Source of the DNA: Atherinomorus stipes
Taxonomy: Eukaryota > Chordata > Actinopteri > Atheriniformes > Atherinidae
DNA length: 64,000 bases
Assembly: GCA_023101725.1 (NCBI GenBank)
Contig: JALJCO010000034.1
Coordinates: 124,001-188,000, forward strand
Reading direction: 5' to 3'
A model generated the notes under the pieces. That model had not been told where the DNA came from and searched no databases. It worked only from the letters and a program-made list of their open reading frames with translations. Shown in pieces: positions 57,328 to 64,000 of this stretch. The stretch's first letter is position 1. Each line of letters opens with the position of its first letter. Position numbers and translations under genes: made by a program.

Positions 57328-58850
57328 TTGGCTGGAGGGACTCTTGTACGAGTATAAAGTCAGGAGTGAAACAGTGGAGGTCACCTCCAACGACAGCACT
57401 AGTTCCTACGTGTAAGTGAATGGCAAGTTTGAGGCCTGTTCCACTCTTTTGCTTATTTTGGCTCGGGCTCCCTTTTTTCTTTACTTTGGTTGAATTAAAG
57501 TTCTTTGTAACAGTTGCTGCTTGGTGTAAGTCATCTTTTATGTTTAGGTTCCTTTATTTTGAGCCTTATTTTATTTCTGGACCATTAAATATGCAAATCA
57601 ACAATTTAACAATGCAGTGAAGTGGACACAAAGCTATTGCTTTCTGAGTCATATGGCTGCAGTGTTAGTGTGAATGCTGCTTTCAAAAGACTGCCAGACA
57701 TGGAGGAATGCTTTCCATTTTCCCTGTGAAGATATCAGAAATTCAGTGTTAGTCCATCTATTCATGAAAACAGATGTACAAATTCAAATCTGCCAAATTC
57801 AAGAACTTTTAAAATGTGACTTGAATCTCCAGGTCTTCTGTTTGAGTTGCAGCTGTCCTCTGCCTTTTTCGCCTGACATATTCTTCTGTAGCGGTCCATC
57901 TCCGTGTCAGACAGGTTTAATGAGTTGGCAGCACAGAGGCCATGGCCATCGGCTGTTCTGCTGTCCCTTATTTATGCCATATCCTAATGTAGTCCCTTGT
58001 GACTGTGCATTATTTAACATTGTGCCATTGTGCTTTCATTCAATTCACAAAGGTAGCAGGAGGTCAGGGACAGTACTGAGCCTCTGAATAACACAGTGAA
58101 CAGCGAGGAACACTCCTCCCTCACCTCCCCCTCTTTCATGCATTCTTTTATCTTCCTCCCTTTCACTGGATTTTCTGCCTCTTTTTGCTCAGATCATAGC
58201 TGATAAAGTTTGATTAATGAGGGGAAGCGTCTCGCCAAGAGTAAGAACATCAGCCTGTGATTTATTCTCTTGTATTATTTCATCCAGCTAGCTTGGTGTG
58301 TGCATATGTGTGTGGGGAGACCACCTGCACATTTTCCCGGTAGGGGTCATTGGGGATATCTTGCAAAGCTGAGATTAGTGAGATGCAACATGTGACAAAT
58401 GGTGCCTAGAGAGGAAATGGTGCTGTAGCTAACTGGAGTCTGCAGCCACGCCGGTGGCTGTGCAGAGCTCTGTTCGAAACTGGAGAACACTGTTTCTGAG
58501 TTTGTGACTGGTGAGAGATGAATCCTGAAAAGCTGGTTGATCTTGATTTAACTTGATGAAAACTTGAAATTCTGAAGAATTACTTGAAGAACCGATTTGC
58601 ATTAGATTAATGTTGTACTTGTTTAAGTCCTTAAAGAATTTTCAATGGTCATCATGGTGCGTAATTGCTAAAAGACACTCTGAAGTATGTAGTACCATCA
58701 GTGTTTTACATTTAAGTAATAGTACTCTACGAAAATAAGAACCCATCCTTGTGATTGCAAACAGAGCCTTTAAGTATTAGTAATCCTTGAAATTTTCCAC
58801 TCTGGCTCATGTTACAACCACAAACTTTAATATGTTTTATTCGGATTTTA
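57328..58850. other. Mostly unique DNA; one exon-like stretch, unproven
   Basis: 57328-57414 (+) is open and coding-like (LSYWLEGLLYEYKVRSETVE...) and ends at GTGTAAGTG, a good donor, but its 5' edge is a transposon end rather than a splice acceptor. A 137-codon frame at 57674-58087 (+) has no recognisable domain. Neither is called a gene. Confidence 0.35.
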
Positions 58851-58854
58851 TATG

Positions 58855-59365
58855 ACAGACCAACATTAAAGGTAGAATCCAGAGTTTTCCCAATTTCTGT
58901 TTGTAAACAATCTTCAAACTGAGAGCCCCTCCTAGATGGCCGCATTGTTCTTCAGCCCCAAACATCCCCTTCAAAGCTTGGAAGCGGGTGAAAGCCAAAT
59001 TGACCCTGGTTTTTGAGCGTGCACTATCTAAAGCTCTTTCCACTGCAGAGTGCTTCCTTCACTGCATTCGGCATCGTTTTTTGAGAATTGGAGTGAATCT
59101 GGTATCTGGTCCGGTCCATAAGTTTATCAACACAGAGTGCCTGGCCCTTAGCTCTGTGATTGGCTGGAGACAAATACGCAAATCTCCACCCAGGAAAGTC
59201 CCAAATACACCGGGGTAAAAATGGAAAAAACAAAAGAGGGGAGACGGAGTTGCAAACAAAATGACCGCCACACGAGAATATAGACTGAAAGGTGCTGATT
59301 GAGTCGGATTTCACTTACTCAAGTTGAGCATTTATTTTCAGGGGGAAAACTCAGAAGTCTACCTT
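58855..59365. repeat. Dispersed repeat, partly shared with 15060-15290
   Basis: 58855-59160 carries CTTTCCACTGCAGAGTGCTT and similar blocks; 59155-59365 aligns with 15060-15290. No TIR or ORF is defined. Confidence 0.5.
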
Positions 59366-59443
59366 TGAGGCCTAATCTTAATTATCCCTGTTAGTCCTCC
59401 CATTCCGTTTTGCATGTGAAAATGTAGGGCTAAGGGTGCCTAA

Positions 59444-60034
59444 AGGCCCTTTCAGATAGAACGCGGCAAGCGCAAGAGGACGGCGGCAAACCCATTCATT
59501 GTGTATGTGGTACCGCCGCGGCAGCGCGTTCCGCCATGCCGCGGAGCACCGCGGCGCGCAAGGTGGGCGCATGCCGCCGCGGTGGCGCTGACGCCGCTGC
59601 GCTCGAATTGAACATTTTTTAATTCGGGCGCAGCGCGCTGTGACGACATCCTAGCGCGTCCAATAGGAGAGGCCAGTTCAGGGAAAAAAAGTGGTCATTG
59701 TTCAGCCTGAAGTAAACCTGGAAGCGGTCTGTGTGAAAGAATGCAGCTCCCGGACGGGCCTGAACTCCCCACGTTCTGCCTTGTTATCAGGATCAGGTGG
59801 ACCCCCACCCTTTTATCTGCTGCTGATCTCCTCCTCCTCCCTTGGAGCAAAGCTCTTTGCTGCGACCATGAGATGTACATCTCTCACAACGAAGCGTGCC
59901 GGGAAGAAAACACTTCCTGGTCTGTCGCTTAGCAACGCGTGCCTGACGTGTTTGCTGCCGCCGGGCCTGCCGCCGAGTCTGCGCCCTACCCCGCGGTGAA
60001 CTCGGCGAAAAACGCGTTCTATCTGAAAGGGCCT
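59444..60034. mobile_element. 591-bp TIR element with perfect 22-bp ends
   Basis: Starts AGGCCCTTTCAGATAGAACG at 59444, and the full 22-bp end is exactly inverted at 60013-60034. The interior has a CGG/CCG-rich left third and a block shared with 24727-25020. No recognised transposase; non-autonomous. No clear target duplication at this copy. Confidence 0.85.
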
Positions 60035-60362
60035 TCAGTCCTGTTAGGACAGAGGGGTAGGGGCTAAGTGGTAGCGGTATACACCCCTTCAAACAGAGGG
60101 GTATGACAAATTCACAATTCACCAGTAAGATGGCTGCTTCAGTGTCCAAAAACATCCACAAATGTAAATATTTTCTCCATAGATAAAGTTTTATAATGTA
60201 TTCCAACCACTGTATTGGCTAGTTTAACGTTGTTTAAATGTTTAAAATTGTATTTGTAAAATGCACATAAAAACTAGTACTACGTTGACGCTTCAGTAAC
60301 ATAAACACTACCAGGCTGAAGACCAGCCGTGCTCTGTAGGCAGCCTTGATAATCTACAGTGA

Positions 60363-61539
60363 TACACACACCGGCCACTTTATTAGGTACACCTGTCCAA
60401 CTGCTTGTTAACAAAAATTTATAATCAGCCAATCACATGGCCGCAACTTGGTGCATTTAGGCATGAAGAAATGGTCAAGATGATCTGCTGCAGTTCAAAC
60501 CAGCATCAGAATGGGGAAGAAAGGTGATTTGAGTGATTTTGAACGTGGCATGGTTGTTGGTCTGAGTATTTCAGAAACTGCTGATCTACTGGGATTTTCC
60601 TGCACAACCATCTCTAGGGTTTACAGAGAATGGTCCCAAAAAGAGAAAATATCCAGTGAGCAGCAGTTCTGTGGGCACAAATGCCTTGTTGATGTCAGAG
60701 CAAAATGGCCAGACTGGTTCCAGCTGATAGGAAGGCAACAGTAACTCAAATAACCACTTGTTACAGTATGCAGAAGAGCATCTCTGAATGCACAGCACAT
60801 CCAACCTGGAAGCAGATGGGCTACAGCAGCAGAAGACCACACCGGCCGCCACTCCTGTCAGCTAAGAACAGGAAACTGAGGCTACAATTCACACAGACTC
60901 ACTAACATTGGACATTAGAAGATGGAGAAATGTTGCCTTGTCTGATGAGTCTCCATTTCTGCTACCAAATTCGGATGCAGACTCAGAATTTGGTGTCAAA
61001 AACATGAAAGCATGGATCCATCCTGCCTTGTATCAACGGTTCAGGTTGGTGGTGGTGGTATAATAGTGTGGTAGAGATTTTCTTGGCCCAGTTTAGGCCC
61101 CTTAGTACCAATGTGGCAGTTTAACCACCACAGCCTACGTAAGTATTGTTGCTGACCATGTCCATCCCTTTATGACCACAGTGTAGCATCCTCTGATGGC
61201 TACTTCCAGCAGGATAACGCACCATGTCATAAAGCAGGAATCATCTCAGACTGGTTTTTTGAACTTGAACTACTGAAATGGCCTCCACAGTCACCAGATC
61301 TCAAACCATCAGAGCAGCTTTGGGATGTGGTGGAACGGGAGGTTCTCATCATGGATGTGCAGCCGACAAATCTGCAGCAATTGCGTGATGCTGTCATGTC
61401 AATATGGAGCAAAATCTCTGAGGAATGTTTCCAGTACCTTGTTGAATCTATGCCATGAAGGATTAAGGCAGTTCTGAAGGCAAAAGGGGTCCAACCCGGT
61501 ACTAGTAAGGTGGACCTAATAAAGTGGCTGGTGAGAGTA
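60363..61539 (+). mobile_element. Near full-length Tc1/mariner transposon
   Basis: Ends CACCGGCCACTTTATTAGGT and inverted ACCTAATAAAGTGGCTGGTG, with ACACCT/AGGTGG just inside and TA outside both sides (60363-60364 and 61538-61539). About 1.18 kb, near the usual Tc1 length, with a single intronless transposase region that is broken. Confidence 0.9.
60511..61455 (+). pseudogene. Tc1-like transposase, inactivated
   Basis: ATG at 60511 opens MGKKGDLSDFERGMVVGLSI, a paired-like helix-turn-helix start, reading to codon 77. The reading then shifts frame (66 codons at 60705-60905 continue the DNA-binding/linker part). The DDE domain is recognisable: LSDESPFLLPNSDAD near 60938-60985 (first Asp), QQDNAPCHKAGI near 61210-61245 (second Asp), then KWPPQSPDLKPSEQLWDVVE (third acidic position near the Glu). 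The last ~80 codons are intact to a TGA at about 61458. At least two frameshifts and stops make it non-functional. Confidence 0.85.
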
Positions 61540-61559
61540 GATGATCAATACAAACTTTA

Positions 61560-62383
61560 GCAACATCGCAGCTGGTCTTCCGTTACATGGAGGGCATCAT
61601 GCGATACAACACAAGTGTGAATGTCATACATGATTGCGCCCAAGTATTCATTTCAATTCAGCTCTGTCTGTGTGGCCCAAATTCACAACAATAAAATCTC
61701 AAGGATCTTTACAGACATCAATCAATTCAAACTTGGTAAAACACATCCCTGAAGACCAGCTTGTACCTTAATTTCAAATCAAGATGAAGTCATCACCATA
61801 TTGCCTCTGGTATTTAGGACATTCTGTCTTTTGTAAGTTTGTTTCAGAAATTGTATTTGTGTTTTTTTCCGTTTTTGTATCTTCACTTGTACAAGTTTCA
61901 TATTATGTCAATTTGTTTCCTAACATGTAATTTTGCTTTCAAATCTGTGATTGTATCTATGTGTAAAAACATTGCAGGACTGCCTAAAAGATGTGCAGGC
62001 ATGGATGTCTGCAAATTTTCTAGTTTTTAAAGAAAGAAAGAAAAAAAAAGATTTTTTGGTCTTAAGGTAAACCAACCCTCTGTGTGGTGAAACAAGTGTT
62101 ACTGGTCCTCTGGATTCCTACTGTTGACTGCTGGTAAAAAGCCTGGGGATGATGGTCGATCTTTTGAATTCAAAATATAGAAATTATCATTAAAGCCAGC
62201 TTCATCCAATTAAAGACCATCAAAAATTCAATGTTTCCTTCCTCATTCAGGCTGTGAACGAGTGATGCTTTTATATCATCGAGTCTTGACTGCTGTAACG
62301 CATACAGGGCTGGACCAGAGCTTTTTGCAGTGCCTATCAACTAATCCGGCCAATGGCCGCCAGTAGACCGTCCGCCATTGCAA
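61560..62383. other. No gene; short LINE-tail-like piece
   Basis: 61650-61725 resembles the AATTCAGCTCTGTCTGTGTG ... TTCACAAC LINE 3' end family seen at 44110-44375. The rest is unremarkable. Confidence 0.45.
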
Positions 62384-62935
62384 CAGTGTCGTTTCTGTAC
62401 ATGTGTATTTGAACAGATGAGAATCAGACTTTTTTCTGAACAATATGGAGGAAATCTGGAAGGACTGTCGCATTCCTGGTTGTTGGAACATCAGAGGAAA
62501 ACTTTAATGTGGTAATAAGTGAATAAGAAGATCACAGACATTTATTTCATGGAGATTTCTGCTGTCTGACAAAAGTGGACGGTGCTGCTCAGTCCACTGA
62601 TGTCGGTGTGTTCGTATCAGGGAGGAATATCGGACACACAGAGCAGAGGAGGAATTACTTGCTGCCACGGCAGAGAAAATGCTGGATCTAATCTCCAACA
62701 ACAAAAACAGGGTAAATTATGGTGAACACTCATTAATCTGACACTTTATTTCACGTATCTATGCTCCTAAAAATGTCGCACCGCATAACGTTATTATGCT
62801 AGCTAATGCTAACAGAGACAGCTGTGGTGCTGCAGAGAGTTATTGACTAATCTGGGAAATACTGTGAAATATAAGGTTATTTGCTCTGATCAGGGCAACG
62901 TTGGGACCAGAAAATAAAAACAGTTCAGTCAGAAA
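62384..62935 (+). repeat. Dispersed repeat block shared with 51180-51715
   Basis: Aligned blocks are listed at the partner entry. This copy has an additional 230 bp (62640-62870) containing an exon-like stretch with GAGGAGGAATTACTTGCTGC and a possible donor after AACAGG. Confidence 0.6.
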
Positions 62936-64000
62936 CACCAACCACTTCTGGCAAGTCGATTCGTCCAGTACAACAAATAAACTCCCACGCCGAACGCAAC
63001 TGCATTTTTCCCAACTTGCCGTCCTCTAGAAATTTAAAAAAAAAAAAAAAAAGAAAAATCTCCTGAACTCTGGACCAAACATCTGTTAGCTGATGGCTGT
63101 TTCTCTCTGAGGAAATCTTCCTGCAGGCTGTTAGTTTCTTCCTCTTCCTCAGAGAGTGTGTATAGGTTAGGATTTTCTAAGAGTTTCTGTTGAACAAAGA
63201 GGCATGTTTTTCATGCTTCGTGATTGGTGCCACATCATTGCGTATACTGGTGTCAGTCAGTTATGTTAAGGAAGCTACAGCTTGGCCTGAATATTCATAT
63301 ATATTACTCAAATATGCACAAATGAAGAAAAAAACGACTTAAATGAAGTTTTTTATGAGGAAATAACAGTAATATGCTGAAAAGCTCTTCAAGTCCATTT
63401 TTCATTATAGGGCTCCTTTAATGGCGGCGCCACAAGATGGCACAACACAAAACGCTTGTCGGATCAGTCTATAAAATGCTGCAGCTCGCCTACTGACAAA
63501 AAACAGAAAGTGTGACCACATGTTACCAATCCTGCATGTTTTACGATGTAATTTTGGGGAGAAAAAAAAAATCCTTCTATCAGTTTTCACTGCCCAGCGG
63601 CGTCCTGAGGCTCAGAAACTGCACTACATAACTTTTCCATCCACGACGTTGTAATTGAATATTGAATATTGGTTGTGTACCGTGTCATGTACTAGCAAAC
63701 GGATTTAAACCAGATATGAAAACAGTGTTTTGAATATGCACAATGGTGGATTTTGCAAACATTACAGAACGAGAAGCAACAGAAAGAGAGGAAGGGACAG
63801 AACAAGAGTCAAGACAAGAGTCTCTTTTACTAGCTGGAGTGAATCACAATATAGCTAGGATGAAGATGGATGCTAGTTTAGGCGTCGACTGAGAAAATTA
63901 ACAAAAGCTGTGTTGTGGGTCTTAAACTGAGCAATCAGAAGGGAGTACTTCCGCATTGCAGTATTCATCTAGCCAGGCTTCTTATCAGGGCGGAAGAAGT
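62936..64000. other. No gene seen; repeat edge
   Basis: 63395-63480 contains TTTTTCATTATAGGGCTCCT and CAAAACGCTTGTCGGATCAG, shared with 52740-52800. Otherwise short frames only, to the window end. Confidence 0.5.

Noticed and set aside
57328..57414. Open coding-like stretch ending at a good splice donor
   Set aside because: Its 5' edge coincides with a transposon terminus and there is no acceptor; too short to support a gene.

Overview
The window looks like teleost fish genomic DNA. It contains several fish-typical transposon families side by side (Tc1/mariner, hAT-like, Harbinger-like and TTAA-target DNA elements, L1-, CR1/L2-, RTE- and R2-group LINEs, tRNA-derived SINEs), long (TA)n, (GT)n and poly-G tracts, and coding evidence only as small spliced pieces. 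There are no operons or bacterial features. Most of the 64 kb is layered transposable-element sequence in an intergenic or intronic setting. Almost every long open reading frame belongs to a retroelement.

Layout: 1-3.6 kb holds small inverted-repeat elements and a TTAA-target element. 3857-4088 (+) holds two phase-compatible exons that look like the 5' end of a host gene I cannot name. 6.6-9.1 kb has a tRNA-SINE, a short retroelement tail with a 12-bp target duplication, and a 1.6-kb element with ~185-bp inverted arms. 10-12.4 kb has an RTE fragment, a TIR element, a near-perfect 208-bp palindrome and a MITE. 14.4-18.1 kb has an internally deleted Tc1-type element and a candidate minus-strand two-exon membrane-protein gene. 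18.3-27 kb is a run of hAT-like and other MITE-scale elements.

27.4-42.6 kb is LINE-rich. It holds a 5'-truncated L1-like element with a very G-rich 3' UTR, an apparently complete RTE-type LINE (minus strand, intact 1060-aa endonuclease/reverse-transcriptase ORF, ~12-bp target duplication, short tail), a 967-bp hAT element with a perfect 8-bp duplication, a decayed CR1/L2-type LINE, a 5'-truncated R2-group LINE with a restriction-like endonuclease lying between two (TA)n tracts, and another RT fragment carrying a tRNA-like insertion. 42.6-64 kb has solo arms, further TIR elements, a Harbinger-like element carrying nested insertions, a CR1-type RT fragment, a 20-bp minisatellite, a TIR element with perfect 22-bp ends, and a near full-length but inactivated Tc1 transposon.

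The most interesting signal is at the 5' end of the RTE element. When the target duplication is taken at its longest, the element starts exactly with a 7-nt strand that can pair with a sequence 24-30 nt downstream, and the intervening sequence follows the P1-P2-P3-L3 order of an HDV-like self-cleaving ribozyme. The second half of that fold is not convincingly resolved by eye. All family names are from reading motifs; no database search was possible.
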